This document shows positions 24,331 through 34,600 of a stretch of DNA of 64,000 nucleotides, in pieces. This DNA is from Amycolatopsis alba DSM 44262. GTDB taxonomy: Bacteria; Actinomycetota; Actinomycetes; Mycobacteriales; Pseudonocardiaceae. The stretch is taken from contig NZ_KB913032.1 in assembly GCF_000384215.1 (NCBI RefSeq), forward strand, positions 8,083,605 through 8,147,604, in the 5' to 3' direction. A model generated the notes under the pieces. The model was not told where the DNA came from. It saw nothing but the letters and a program-made list of their open reading frames with translations, and ran no database searches. Position numbers and translations under genes: made by a program. The stretch's first letter is position 1. Each line of letters begins with the position of its first letter.

Positions 24331-25715
24331 CGCGTCTCCCCGCCACGCCGTCCGAGGGCATGGAACAGCGCCGTGGCGAGCACGACGCCTTCGCGGGCGA
24401 TAGGCGCGAGGAGATGTTCGTCAGGCGCGTGCTGCAGGCAGCCGGGGTAGGAATGCGGAAGCCACAGCGTCGGCAGCCCGAGGACGTCGGTGAACACATG
24501 GTTCGGCAGGCCGCCGCCGAAACTGGGCAGGATCGCCACCGGATGGCCGGAAACCTCGTCGAGGACGTCCTTCGCCCAGCCCACCCAGGGATCGTCGACA
24601 GGGGTCCGGCTGGCGACGAAGCTGGCTTCGGCGGTGACGTCGACCATCGAGAACCCTTGCGCGGCAAGGTGTGCGGTGATCACCTCACCCACGCGGTCGA
24701 CGTCGGTGCCCGCGACGTACCGCAGTTGCAGCATCGCGCGAGCGCGTCCGGGGATGGCGTTGACGGGCCGCTCGATGTCGGCCGCGCCGAGTGAGAGGAC
24801 TTCGAGGGTGTTCCAGCCATACAGTCGCTCCGCCGCGGTCAGCCCGGTGTCGCCCCAGCCCTCGTCCAGCGCCGGATCTCCTGGTGTGGTCCCGATTTCG
24901 AGGTCGGCGAGCGCCGCGCGGACGCTGTCCGGGAGGCCGGGCGGCAGGAGTTCCGGTACCAGGACGCGACCGTGCCCGTCGACGAGAGAGGCGATCGCCC
25001 CGGTGAGGGTGGTGGCGGGATTGCGCAGCACGCCACCCCAGTTCCCCGAGTGGTAGGCGTCGGGACGGAGGTCGACGTCGAGGGCGATCCGGACACTGCC
25101 CCGCGCGCCGAGGAACACCGTCGGTGTCGCCGCGTCCAGGCGCGGGCCGTCGGAGGCGATGAGGACGTCGGCGTTCAGGTCCTCCCGGTGTGCCATGACG
25201 AACTCGTCGAGACCGGGCGAACCGATCTCCTCGCCGGTCTCGAACAGAAACTTCAGATTGAAGCCGAGCGACCCCGTCTCGGCGAGGATCAGCCTGAGCG
25301 CGGTCAGGTTGATCAGATGCTGTCCCTTGTTGTCCGCGGAACCGCGGCCGTACCAGCGTTCGCCGTCGGCGGTCAGCGTCCACGGGTCCCGGCCGTCGCT
25401 CCACCGGCCCTGGTGCCCATCGACGACGTCGGCATGGCCGTAACAGAGGAGTGTCGGCAGCTCGGGGGACTCGATCCGGGTGCCGATCAGGAACGGTCCG
25501 CCTGCCGGGTCGGGATTGGGATACGTCGACACGGAACAGCCGAGTGCGGTCAGTGCCGGAGTCAGGACCTCGTCCAGGTATGCCTTGATGGCAACGCGGC
25601 CGCTCGGATGATCACTCACGGTCGGATACCGGACGAGCTCGGCGAGCTCGGCGAAGAAAGCTCCCGAATCGACGTGTTCCTGGGCCTTCGAGACCAGTTC
25701 TGCGGATATTGCCAC
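24327..25715 (-). CDS. M20-family zinc metallopeptidase (dipeptidase-like)
   Basis: A 462-residue peptidase starting at GTG 25715 after GGGAGA. Metal and catalytic motifs are complete: LLCYGHADVVDGH (His and catalytic Asp), GRGSADNKGQ (bridging Asp), FETGEEIGSPG (catalytic and metal Glu), IASDGPR and a C-terminal His in LQHAPDEHLL. A lid/dimerisation domain interrupts the catalytic domain at about residues 200-320. It hydrolyses dipeptides or acyl-amino acids in the cytoplasm. The downstream transporter gene, once translationally coupled to it, has decayed. Confidence 0.92.
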   Translation of the reverse strand: MAISAELVSKAQEHVDSGAFFAELAELVRYPTVSDHPSGRVAIKAYLDEVLTPALTALGCSVSTYPNPDPAGGPFLIGTRIESPELPTLLCYGHADVVDGHQGRWSDGRDPWTLTADGERWYGRGSADNKGQHLINLTALRLILAETGSLGFNLKFLFETGEEIGSPGLDEFVMAHREDLNADVLIASDGPRLDAATPTVFLGARGSVRIALDVDLRPDAYHSGNWGGVLRNPATTLTGAIASLVDGHGRVLVPELLPPGLPDSVRAALADLEIGTTPGDPALDEGWGDTGLTAAERLYGWNTLEVLSLGAADIERPVNAIPGRARAMLQLRYVAGTDVDRVGEVITAHLAAQGFSMVDVTAEASFVASRTPVDDPWVGWAKDVLDEVSGHPVAILPSFGGGLPNHVFTDVLGLPTLWLPHSYPGCLQHAPDEHLLAPIAREGVVLATALFHALGRRGGETR

Positions 25716-25802
25716 GGTGTCTCCCGGTTCGCTCGTCGAGTGTCGCTGAGGAGCGTAAGTGCGGCGAACTGAGCCCCGAGTACGAGTTCGTCCGTGCGCT
25801 GG

Positions 25803-27386
25803 TCAGCGGATCAGCACCCCTGGATTGAGGATCCCTGCCGGATCGAGGGCGGCTTTGGCGGCGGTGAGCGCGGCCGCGAACGGGCCGGGACGCTGCCGGT
25901 CGTACCAGGGCCGGTGGTCGCGGCCGACGGCGTGGTGATGGGTGATCGTGCCACCGTGGCCCACGATCGCCTCGGAGACGGCGGCCTTGATCTCGTCCCA
26001 CTGCGCGACCGTGCTCCCCCAGCGCCCGGCGGCGTAGATCCCGTAATAGGGCGCGGGACCGTCGGGGTAGACGTGGGTGAAACGGCAGGTGACGACACCG
26101 GCGCCGCCGCACACGTCGTCGATCGCGGCGCGTGCCGCCGAGGTGATCGCGTCGTGGAACTCGTCGAAAGCGTCCCATGTGCAGGCGGTCTCGAAGGTCT
26201 CCACGATGAGCGACCGGCGGGCCAGTGCGTCGCGCTGGTACGGCATCCGCAGGAACGACGAACGCCACGTCGAGGCACTGTCCCGGCCGGGGGAATCCTT
26301 GCCTCGCCTGGCTTTCACGATCCCACCGTGACCCGCGGTCAGTTCGAGCGCGCGCTCCAGCCAGGTGTCGACCGGATGATCGGCGGACTCGAACCCGACC
26401 AGGAGCAGTCCGCCGCCCACGCTCGCGCCCGCGTTGATGAAGGCCTCGGCCGGGTCGAGAAGACGGCAGTTCGACGGGTGGAGCCCGGACTGCGCGATCG
26501 CGCGGGTCGCGGCGACGGCGTCCTCCTGCCGTTCGAAGGCGACCGACGCGGTGACCTGCCAGACCGGCCGGTCCTGCAGGCGCATCCAGGCTTCGGTGAT
26601 CACGCCGAGTGTCCCCTCGGAGCCGAGGAACAGCCGATCCGGCGACGGTCCGGCGCCCGATCCCGGCAGGCGCCGCGATTCGCTGATCCCGGCCGGGGTG
26701 ACGACGCGCAGCGACTCGGTGAGATCGTCGATATGCGTGGCGAGCGTGGCGAAATGCCCGCCCGCGCGGGTGGCGAGCCAGCCGCCGAGCGTCGAATGGG
26801 CGAACGACTGCGGAAAATGCCGCAAGGTCAGTCCCAGCGGGCGAAGCCGGTCTTCCAGCGCCGGCCCGAAGATCCCGGCCTGGATCCGGGCCGCGCGGCT
26901 GATGGTGTCCACTTCGAGCACGGCGTCCAGGCCTGCCAGGTCCATCGAGACCGCCGGACCGTCGAACCGCGGTTCGATCCCGCCGACGACGGAACTGCCG
27001 CCGCCGTAGGGAATCAGCGGGGTACCGGAGGCCGTGCACCAGTCGAGGAGGTCGACGACGTCCTGTTCCGAGCGTGGGCGGGCGACCAGGTCCGGGACGT
27101 GGTCGAGCTGTCCGTGCAGATTGCGGACGACGTCACGGAAAGCCTTGCCCCTGGCGTGAGACAACCTGTCGACGGGAACGTCGCTGCACAACGCGGCCAG
27201 CGCCGTGGGCGGGCGGATCCGCGAGGCCGGGACGTCGAGCTCCGCAAGTTCCGGCGGGGCGTGGTCGGTGAAGTCGTGACCGGGCAGGACTCCCGCCGTG
27301 CGGGCGACCAGCGCCTCGGACTCCTCCTTGGACAGTTCGCCGTCGGTGGTGCCCCAGCCCCACCAGGATCGCTCCTCGGTCGGCAT
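25803..27386 (-). CDS. FAD-linked oxidase, alkyldihydroxyacetonephosphate synthase-like
   Basis: A 527-residue VAO-type flavoprotein. ATG 27386 follows AAGGGAGG. The N-terminal SWWGWGTTDGE and the FAD-binding stretch LIPYGGGSSVVGGIEP (about residues 150-165) are present, with TLGVITEAWMRL next in the PCMH domain. The C-terminal THHHAVGRDHRPW matches the histidine-rich signature of ADAPS/AGPS proteins. Bacterial relatives are often of unknown substrate rather than ether-lipid synthases. The promoter region carries a small dyad at 27414 that may bind a regulator. Confidence 0.88.
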   Translation of the reverse strand: MPTEERSWWGWGTTDGELSKEESEALVARTAGVLPGHDFTDHAPPELAELDVPASRIRPPTALAALCSDVPVDRLSHARGKAFRDVVRNLHGQLDHVPDLVARPRSEQDVVDLLDWCTASGTPLIPYGGGSSVVGGIEPRFDGPAVSMDLAGLDAVLEVDTISRAARIQAGIFGPALEDRLRPLGLTLRHFPQSFAHSTLGGWLATRAGGHFATLATHIDDLTESLRVVTPAGISESRRLPGSGAGPSPDRLFLGSEGTLGVITEAWMRLQDRPVWQVTASVAFERQEDAVAATRAIAQSGLHPSNCRLLDPAEAFINAGASVGGGLLLVGFESADHPVDTWLERALELTAGHGGIVKARRGKDSPGRDSASTWRSSFLRMPYQRDALARRSLIVETFETACTWDAFDEFHDAITSAARAAIDDVCGGAGVVTCRFTHVYPDGPAPYYGIYAAGRWGSTVAQWDEIKAAVSEAIVGHGGTITHHHAVGRDHRPWYDRQRPGPFAAALTAAKAALDPAGILNPGVLIR

Positions 27387-27413
27387 CGATGCCTCCCTTC
27401 GATCTAACTCGAT

Positions 27414-27424
27414 AGTAAGTTACT
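27414..27424. promoter_or_regulatory. Small dyad AGTAAGTTACT upstream of the FAD oxidase gene
   Basis: An 11-bp palindrome (AGTAA-G-TTACT) about 28 bases before the oxidase ATG, in a markedly AT-rich patch (27400-27430) of otherwise GC-rich sequence. TetR or GntR factors use sites of this kind; no such regulator gene is adjacent. Confidence 0.4.
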
Positions 27425-27464
27425 TATCGGTCAGTTCTCGTGTCAACGAGATCAGTGTGCCGCC

Positions 27465-27614
27465 GTGACTTCGGATTCCGGGCGACGTCCATTGATCTTC
27501 CTGGACGTCGATGGCCCGCTCATTCCGTTCGGCCTGGAGCCTGACGAATGGGTGACTGCCCCGATCCACTCCCGCCTGACACACCGGACAGCTCCGCCGC
27601 CCAGGACCGATTAG
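27465..27614 (+). pseudogene. Truncated HAD-like hydrolase N-terminus
   Basis: From GTG 27465 a 49-residue frame reads MTSDSGRRPLIFLDVDGPLI then PFGLEPDEWV, the start of a HAD-superfamily protein with the DVDGxL nucleophile loop. After about 30 residues similarity stops (TAPIHSRLTHRTAPPPRTD) and a TAG ends the frame. Intact members are about 170-200 residues, so roughly four fifths of the gene is missing. It occupies the 405-bp interval between the FAD oxidase and GH2 genes. Confidence 0.6.
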
Positions 27615-27627
27615 CGGCCTTCGACGC

Positions 27628-27654
27628 TTTACAACGTTGTATCAACGATGTAAA
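27628..27654. promoter_or_regulatory. LacI-like operator upstream of the GH2 gene
   Basis: TTTACAACGTTG (27628-27639), a 3-nt spacer and CAACGATGTAAA (27643-27654) form an inverted repeat matching at 11 of 12 positions, and TACAACGTTGTA inside it is itself a perfect 12-bp palindrome with the central CG typical of LacI operators. It lies about 140 bases before the GH2 start. No regulator gene is adjacent. Confidence 0.6.
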
Positions 27655-27791
27655 AACGTCCTGACGGCCAGCCGTGGCCCGGCTCACACCGGTTCCCGCC
27701 GCCCACGGGGTCGTGGTTTCACGCCTGCACAGGTCCAGTGGGAGGCGCACCTCCGCCGAGGCGGCCGCCCCCGGAGAAGGGTGTCGAACAG

Positions 27792-30314
27792 ATGCTGCCA
27801 ACGTTGTCACCACCCCGCCCCCGGAAGCCGAGACGCTTCCGGAAGCCCCTGACCGCCGCGGTGGTCGCCATAGCCGCCCTGGCGCTGACGCCGGGAGCCG
27901 CCACGGCCGCGGACAGCGGCTGGAAGATGGGCAAGCCACGCCTGACCACTCCGTGGACCAACCAGGTGTCGCCCGCCAACGCGCTGCCCGAGTACCCCCG
28001 GCCGCAACTGGTGCGCGAGAACTGGCAGAACCTCAACGGGATCTGGGAGTTCGCCGGCGCCGCCCCCGGCGAGGTCCCGCCGTTCGGCGAGAAGCTCGCC
28101 GAGAAGATCCTGGTCCCCTACCCCACCGAATCGGCGCTTTCGGGGATCCAGCGGCACGAGGACTACATGTGGTACCGGCGCACGTTCACCGTGCCCAAGC
28201 ACTGGGACGTGGGCAAGGGCAACACCCTGCGGATCAACTTCGGCGCCGTCGACTACAAGGCGAAGGTCTACGTCAACGGCAAGGAGGTGGCCGCGCACCA
28301 GGGCGGCTACGGCGCGTTCTCCGCGGACGTCACCTCCGCTCTGAAAGCCAAGGGAGAGCAGGAGATCATCGTCGGCGTCGAGGACCGTGCCGACGCGACC
28401 TGGCAGCCCGTCGGCAAGCAGCGGCTGGTCCCCGACCGCGGGATCTTCTACGAAGGCGCCTCGGGCATCTGGCAGACGGTGTGGATGGAACCCGTCGCGG
28501 CCAAGCATGTCGGCACGCTCGGCATGGTCCCCGATCTCAAGTCCTCCACGCTCAAGCTCACCGTCGACACCGGCGGCAGCTCCGGGCTGACCGTCGAGGC
28601 CGTGGTCCGCGACGGCAAGAAGGTGGTCAGCCGCAGCAAGGCGGCCGCCTCCGGGACTTTTTCTCTGCCGGTGCCCAAGGCGAAGCTCTGGTCGCCGGAT
28701 TCGCCGTTCCTCTACGACCTGGACGTCGAACTGAAGGACGGCCGCCGCACCGTGGACAAGGTGTCGTCCTACTTCGGCATGCGCGAATTCGGCACCACGA
28801 AGGGCGCCGACGGCAAGCTCCGGTTCACCCTCAACGGCAAGATCCTCTTCCTTCAGTCCACTTTGGACCAGGGCTACTGGCCGGACGGCATCTACACCGC
28901 GCCGACCGACCAGGCGCTGCGCTTCGACCTCGAACAGCACAAGGTCCTCGGGTTCAACACGGTCCGCAAGCACATCAAGACCGAACCCGATCGCTGGTAC
29001 CACCACGCCGACAAACTCGGCCTGCTCGTCTGGCAGGACATGCCGTCGATGCGCACCGGCGGCCGCCCGCCCGTCGACGCCCAGCGGCAGTTCAAGACCG
29101 AGCTGAAGGAACTGGTGGAGCAGAAGAAGAACTGGACCTCGATCGTCGGCTACGTGCCGTTCAACGAGGGCTGGGCCGAGTGGTCGCGCGAGGAGACCGG
29201 GAAGGTCGCCGAGAGCGTCAAGGCCCAGGATCCGACCCGGCTGGTCAACGCGCACAGCGGGGTCAACTGCTGCGACTCCCTCGGCGACTCCGGCAAGGGC
29301 GACGTCCTCGACTGGCACTCCTACCCCGGTCCCGCCAAGCCGATGCCCGACGCCAAGCGGATCTCGATCGACGGCGAACACGGCGGTTACGGCCTCGAAG
29401 TCAAGGACCACATGTGGTTCGGCGAAGGCCACGCCTACGAGATGGTGAAGGACCAGGCGACCCTGAACAGCCGCTACGTCCAGAACCAGCGCGACGTGCT
29501 CACCTCCGCGCAGAGCTGCGGCATCAGCGGCTCGATCTACACGCAGATCACCGATGTCGAGCACGAGGTCAACGGCTTCTTCACCTACGACAGGCAGGTG
29601 AAGAAGATGGACTTCGCGCAGGTGCGCGCGGTCAATCAGGCGATCATCCGCAACGCCGACGGCAGCGGTTCCGGCGCGCCCGACCCCGGCCCCGGCACGC
29701 CGGGGATCACCGGAGTGCACGCCTACAAGTTCAACGAGGGCACCGGATCGAGCGCCGCGGACTCGGCCGGCACCGCGCACGCGACGCTGACGAACGCGCA
29801 GTGGGCAGGCGGTGTCGAGGGCGGTGCGCTGGCCTTCGCGGGCAACGGCCAGGCCGACACCGGGGCGAGCCTCGTCAACACGGCGGGCAGCTACTCGGTC
29901 TCGGCGTGGGCGAAGCTGGACGAGGCGGGCGGGGCGTTCCAGACCGTCGCCAGTCAGGACACCGGCCGCGACAGCGCGTTCTTCCTGCAGTACTCCGGGC
30001 AGGACCAGCGGTGGGCGATGAGTTTCGTCGGTCTCCGCGCCCTGTCGCCGGAGAAGCCGGAAGTCGGCCGCTGGTACCACCTGACCGGTGTCCGTGACGC
30101 CAAGACGGGCACGCTGTCGCTGTACGTCGACGGCAAGAAGGTCGCGTCGCAGAACGCCTGTTCCGCCGCCCCGAGCACCGGCCACACGGTGATCGGCCGC
30201 GGCCAGTACGGCGGCCAGCAGGTCGACTTCCTGCGGGGCGCCGTGGACGACGTCCGGTTCTACGACCGGCCGCTGTCCGACGCCGAGGTCGCGACGCTGG
30301 CGAAGCGCGACTGA
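27792..30314 (+). CDS. Secreted GH2 glycosidase with C-terminal LamG/concanavalin-like domain
   Basis: An 840-residue exported enzyme. ATG 27792 is preceded by GGAGAAGGG. Residues 1-38 form a signal peptide with an arginine-rich N-region (RPRKPRRFRKP) and cleavage near TAADS. The GH2 sugar-binding, immunoglobulin-like and TIM-barrel domains follow (to about residue 620). The acid/base is Glu459 (PFNEGWAEW) and the nucleophile Glu529 (SIDGEHGGYG). A Gly/Pro linker leads to a LamG-3 concanavalin-like domain (about 645-840; AYKFNEGTGSSAADSAG, RFYDRPLSDAEV). Beta-galactosidase, beta-glucuronidase and beta-mannosidase activities all occur in GH2; I cannot choose between them. Confidence 0.9.
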   Translation: MLPTLSPPRPRKPRRFRKPLTAAVVAIAALALTPGAATAADSGWKMGKPRLTTPWTNQVSPANALPEYPRPQLVRENWQNLNGIWEFAGAAPGEVPPFGEKLAEKILVPYPTESALSGIQRHEDYMWYRRTFTVPKHWDVGKGNTLRINFGAVDYKAKVYVNGKEVAAHQGGYGAFSADVTSALKAKGEQEIIVGVEDRADATWQPVGKQRLVPDRGIFYEGASGIWQTVWMEPVAAKHVGTLGMVPDLKSSTLKLTVDTGGSSGLTVEAVVRDGKKVVSRSKAAASGTFSLPVPKAKLWSPDSPFLYDLDVELKDGRRTVDKVSSYFGMREFGTTKGADGKLRFTLNGKILFLQSTLDQGYWPDGIYTAPTDQALRFDLEQHKVLGFNTVRKHIKTEPDRWYHHADKLGLLVWQDMPSMRTGGRPPVDAQRQFKTELKELVEQKKNWTSIVGYVPFNEGWAEWSREETGKVAESVKAQDPTRLVNAHSGVNCCDSLGDSGKGDVLDWHSYPGPAKPMPDAKRISIDGEHGGYGLEVKDHMWFGEGHAYEMVKDQATLNSRYVQNQRDVLTSAQSCGISGSIYTQITDVEHEVNGFFTYDRQVKKMDFAQVRAVNQAIIRNADGSGSGAPDPGPGTPGITGVHAYKFNEGTGSSAADSAGTAHATLTNAQWAGGVEGGALAFAGNGQADTGASLVNTAGSYSVSAWAKLDEAGGAFQTVASQDTGRDSAFFLQYSGQDQRWAMSFVGLRALSPEKPEVGRWYHLTGVRDAKTGTLSLYVDGKKVASQNACSAAPSTGHTVIGRGQYGGQQVDFLRGAVDDVRFYDRPLSDAEVATLAKRD

Positions 30315-30321
30315 GCCCGAT

Positions 30322-30355
30322 CACGCGGCGCCGGGGCGACTCCCGGCGCCGCGTG
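30322..30355 (+). terminator. 14-bp hairpin after the GH2 gene
   Basis: CACGCGGCGCCGGG (30322-30335) and its exact reverse complement (30342-30355) enclose a 6-nt loop, seven bases after the stop codon. Confidence 0.75.
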
Positions 30356-30440
30356 TTCGGCACGAAGGAAGATCCGGACTCCGCGCGAAAAGAGAAGACT
30401 GGGCGGCGAATTCCGTGATCGTCCGCGTGGAGGGATCCAG

Positions 30441-31400
30441 TTGAAGGTCATCGCCATCGAAGAGCATTTCACCCATCCGACCTTGTACAACGAGGAAGGC
30501 GAGGGTGAACTGGGCGATCACCCGATCATGGTGGGGATCCGCAAGAAGCTCCGCGACCTCGGGCGCGGCCGGATCGCGGACATGGACGCGGCCGGCATCG
30601 ACGTCCAGGTCCTGTCCCACGCTGTCCCCGGCGCGGAAGCGCTGAAGCCGGAGGAAGCGCACCGGGCGAGCCAGGCGAACGACGCGCTCGCCGACGCGAT
30701 CTCCCACCATCCCGACCGGTTCGCCGGTTTCGCTGCCCTGCCGGTGCAGGCGCCGGACGCCGCGGCCGACGAACTCCGCCGCGCCGTCGAAGAACTCGGG
30801 CTGAAGGGCGCGATGCTCAACGGCCTCACCACCGGCCGTTTTCTCGACGACGCGGCGTTCCAGCCGGTGCTCGCCGCCGCCGAGTCGCTCCGGGTCCCGC
30901 TCTACCTGCATCCGGCGCTTCCGCCGAAACCCGTGCTGGACGCCTACTTCTCGGGCCTTTCCGACCTCCAGGCCGACAACCTCGCCACCGCGGCCTGGGG
31001 CTGGCATTCGGAGACCGCGCTGCACCTGCTGCGGCTGATCGTCTCCGGTGTCCTCGACGAGTACCCGGATCTGCAGATCATCATCGGCCACATGGGCGAG
31101 ATGATCCCGTTCGCGCTGTCGCGGATCGACGTCGTGCTGACGCCGATCAACGAGCAGCTGCGCCAGCCGGTCGCGGACTACTTCAAGACCAACGTGCACA
31201 TCACCACCAGCGGCTACGCGACGTTCCCGCCGCTGCAGTGCGCGCTGGCCGTGCTCGGGGCCGACCGGATCATCTTCTCGGTCGATCATCCGTACACCCC
31301 GAACGAGCCCATGGTGAACCTGCTCAAGACCGCTCCGATCGACGAAGCGGATCGCGAGAAGATCGCGCACGGGAACGTCGAAAAGCTACTTCGCCTCTGA
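30441..31400 (+). CDS. Amidohydrolase 2 / ACMSD-type decarboxylase family protein
   Basis: A 319-residue TIM-barrel metal enzyme. The start is TTG 30441 ([10 protein letters not shown]) with GGAGGG seven bases before it. IEEHF is the N-terminal metal site of this family, which replaces the usual Hx[10 protein letters not shown] holds the next His, [11 protein letters not shown] another, and SVDHPY the C-terminal Asp. This set matches 2,3-dihydroxybenzoate/gamma-resorcylate decarboxylase-like proteins, which cleave CO2 from aromatic acids. The substrate is unknown. Its 3' end overlaps a truncated gene on the other strand by 15 bases. Confidence 0.88.
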   Translation: MKVIAIEEHFTHPTLYNEEGEGELGDHPIMVGIRKKLRDLGRGRIADMDAAGIDVQVLSHAVPGAEALKPEEAHRASQANDALADAISHHPDRFAGFAALPVQAPDAAADELRRAVEELGLKGAMLNGLTTGRFLDDAAFQPVLAAAESLRVPLYLHPALPPKPVLDAYFSGLSDLQADNLATAAWGWHSETALHLLRLIVSGVLDEYPDLQIIIGHMGEMIPFALSRIDVVLTPINEQLRQPVADYFKTNVHITTSGYATFPPLQCALAVLGADRIIFSVDHPYTPNEPMVNLLKTAPIDEADREKIAHGNVEKLLRL

Positions 31401-31631
31401 CTCGATCCACTCCTCCACGATGTCGCCGAGCACGGGCAACGGCACCTGCCCGTGTCTCAGCACGACGTCGTGGAAATCGCGGATGTCGAAGGCCTCACCC
31501 AGGCGCTCCTCGGCGAGGGCACGCAGCCGCTGGATCTCCAGCCTGCCCGTCGGGTACGAAAGCGCCTGGCCGGGCCATTCGATGACGGCTTCGGGGTCGT
31601 GAGTGGCGTCAGGTGCATCACGACCGTTCAT
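31386..31631 (-). pseudogene. C-terminal fragment of a DUF885-family protein
   Basis: An 81-residue minus-strand frame whose last 65 residues read [20 protein letters not shown] and later [20 protein letters not shown] with [10 protein letters not shown]. This is the conserved C-terminus of DUF885 proteins, predicted zinc peptidase-like proteins normally about 550-600 residues long. The N-terminal 85 percent, with the HExxH region, is missing; the ATG at 31631 is only the first in-frame one. It overlaps the amidohydrolase end, consistent with a deletion that brought the two together. Confidence 0.75.
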
Positions 31632-31692
31632 CTTTTACGCATTCGGGTAACCCCGCTACGCCGATTGCCGACCTCTTCGCAGGGAGGCAGCC

Positions 31693-34600
31693 ATGAAGAC
31701 CGAGAATCACGAATCGAGATGCCAGACCAGCCGGGTGTGCGAAAACGGGGGCAAGAATCCGCCGCTTCTCCCGCACGATCTGCGCCTGGCGCTGTGCATG
31801 CGCGGTGGCGTGAGTCTCGCGGTCTGGATGGGCGGCGCCTGCCGGGAAATCACGGCTCTCCGGTCCGCGGGCGGTGTGGTGGACGAACCACCGGCGGTGA
31901 CGGCGCGCGACCGGACCCAGCGCGCCATTTATCACGAGATCCTGACGATCGCGGGTTACGACAACGTCGAGGTCGACGTCATCGCCGGGACCAGCGCGGG
32001 TGGCCTCAACGGCGCCTTGCTGGCCAGTCACCTCGTCTACGGAATGCGTTTCGACGACGGAATCCGCGACATCTGGCTCAAACTCGGCGACCTCGAGTCG
32101 CTCACCCGGCATCCCAAGGACAAGATTCCCCCGTCCCTGCTCGACGGTGACGGCGGTTTCTACCAACGGCTCACGTCCCAATTGCACCACTTGCTCGACA
32201 CGTCGTGTGAAACCTCGTTGGGCACCGGGAATTCCCCGCGTCTGGTGCGCCTGATCCTGACCGCCACCAGACTATTCCCGCGCAACGAATATCTGCGGCC
32301 TTCGGTCGGGCAGGCCTTGCTCGCCAGTTGGTCGCAGGCCCACCTCGCCTTCCGGCATTACCGGACCGAATGCGACGTCGCCCATCCGATTTTCAGCGAT
32401 TTCCCGGCGGGTTCGACGGGCCATCTCGACCGGCTGGCGTATGCCGCGCGGACGACGTCGTCGTTCCCCGGCGCGTTCGAACCGGCGAGGCTGACCGTGA
32501 CCGGGCCGCAGAACATCGACCGCAAACCGTGGCGCAACGCCGTCGGCACCTGCAGCGAGACCGGTGTCCCGGACGTCGGGAGCAAACAGGCGCAGTTGAT
32601 GGACGGCGGCGTGCTCGACAACATACCGCTGTCGTGGGCCATCCGTGCCGTCGCCGGGGCGCCCGCGCAGGCACCTGTCGACCGGTGGCTGCTCTACCTG
32701 CAGCCGGTGCCCCCGACACCACCGAAACTCCCGCCCACCAGTACACAGCAAGGTTCGCTCGCCCGGATGGCGCGCGTGGTCAAAGCGCTGATCCGCACCA
32801 AGATGAACAGCGAGACCCTGCTGGACGACGCCGCCGAGCTGAGTGACGCCTGGACGTCCGCGCAGCGGCTGCACGGCACGGCCGGTGGCCTCCCCGGCGA
32901 CCCGGACCTCGCGCATCTGCCCGACGTGGACGCCCGACGGCGCCTGATGCCCCGGTACGCGGACGCCGTCGCCTCCGTCGAGGCCGATCGGCTGGCGAGG
33001 CTGGTCGACGACCCGATCTCCCTGACCGGCCCGGATCCGCTGCCCATCCCCGACAGCCGCGCGTTCACCGGCGGCCAGGCGACCGCACCGATCCTGGAGC
33101 ACCTGCGAGGTCCCGCCGTCGCCGACCTGGTCTGCATGCCGTGCACGGAAACACTGACCGTTTCCTGGTTCCGCTCGCTGCTGGCGCCGGCGCGCGCGGT
33201 GGCTCTCGTCCTCGATTGGGTTCAGGCGATCGAGGCCGAGCACGAGCTGAGCCCGGAGCAGAAGAAGGAGATCAGCGAGATCCGCGACAAGCTGTACGAA
33301 ACCCGCTTCGTCTGCGAGGTGCTGCTCGCCGCCCGTGACCGGCTGCTCCTGCGGGGCGGATCACCGGACTTCGAGGTACTCCCCTGGGTTTTGGCCGCGT
33401 GCCAGCGGCTCGCCTGCTTCCTCGAAGCGGCGGGTGGTCTCACCGACGAGAAGGCTTGGTGCTGTGTCGTCGCCGAGGTCGCGGAGCACGCGGTCCAGGC
33501 CGATCTGCTCCCCGTCGGACGGGACTTCCCGCAGACGTTCCTCGAACCGATCTGGAAGCGAGTGGCGGAGCTGTCCAGGCTACTGGTCTCCAGGCTCACC
33601 AGCCTCGCGAAGGTCCCTGGATTCACCGCGCTCTACGAGGCGACGACGAGCCGCCCGGACAAGACCCTGGAAGTGTTCGCCATCGCGGAGCTGATCATCG
33701 GCCCGATCCGTCCGGACCCGTTGTCCGAGCCCAGCCGGATCCGCGTGCACGCGATGTCCGCGGTCGCCGAGAGCCCACTGGAACCGCTCCTGCTGGGTGA
33801 CGCTCCACTCGCCGACGACGTCCAGCGCGTCGAACGCAAGCTCAGCGGCAACCAGCTGATGAACTTCGCGAGCTTCCTGTCCTCACGCTGGCGGCTCAAC
33901 GACTGGACCTGGGGCAGGCTCGACGCTGCCTGCTCCCTGGTGGACGTCGTCGCTCGAAGCGAGCGTCTCCTGCACAAGGACGACGCCGATCTCGTCCGAT
34001 GGCTCAAGGACCTTTACACCGAGCACTACGTCGCCGTGTTCGGCAAGACCTCGGACGACCTCGAAGCGCGCCCCGAACTCGCCGGGCTCATCGGCCCGTG
34101 GGAGGCGCTGAACGTGACGACCGCCAACGTCCGGCACAAGCTCCCGATCCTGCTCACCACCTGGCTGCACTGGAACATCCTGCAACAGGAGATCCCGTTG
34201 CTCACCGGTCTCGCGGCGATGAAGAGCAACGGCGACCTCCCGCCCACCTCCGAACAGCTGAAGAAGGCGTCCGATCCCCCGTTCACCCGCCTCGTGAACG
34301 AGGCTCACGTGCTGGGTGACGTCGGCTCCGAAACGGTGCGGAAACTGTTCAAGCACGCCCATCTCCGCCGGGCGGGACTGCGTCTCGGCCTGGTGGCCTG
34401 GCGGGCGGTCCAGCCCGCGGGCAAGAGCAAGGGCGCCCGGTTCGGCCGGACCCTGTTCGCGGTCACGAAACCGATGGTCGTGCCGCCCCTGCTGATCGGA
34501 TTCCTCGCTCCACTGTGGAGCGCGGTCGCCGGGCTGCTCGCGTGGGCGGCCGTGTCGGTCGGCACGGACAGCTGGTTCAGCATGCCGGGTCATCTCTTCC

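Noticed and set aside
27807..30185. A 792-codon minus-strand frame and an 807-codon plus-strand frame over the GH2 gene
   Set aside because: Both are shadows; only the frame starting at 27792 has a signal peptide, GH2 catalytic motifs and natural composition.
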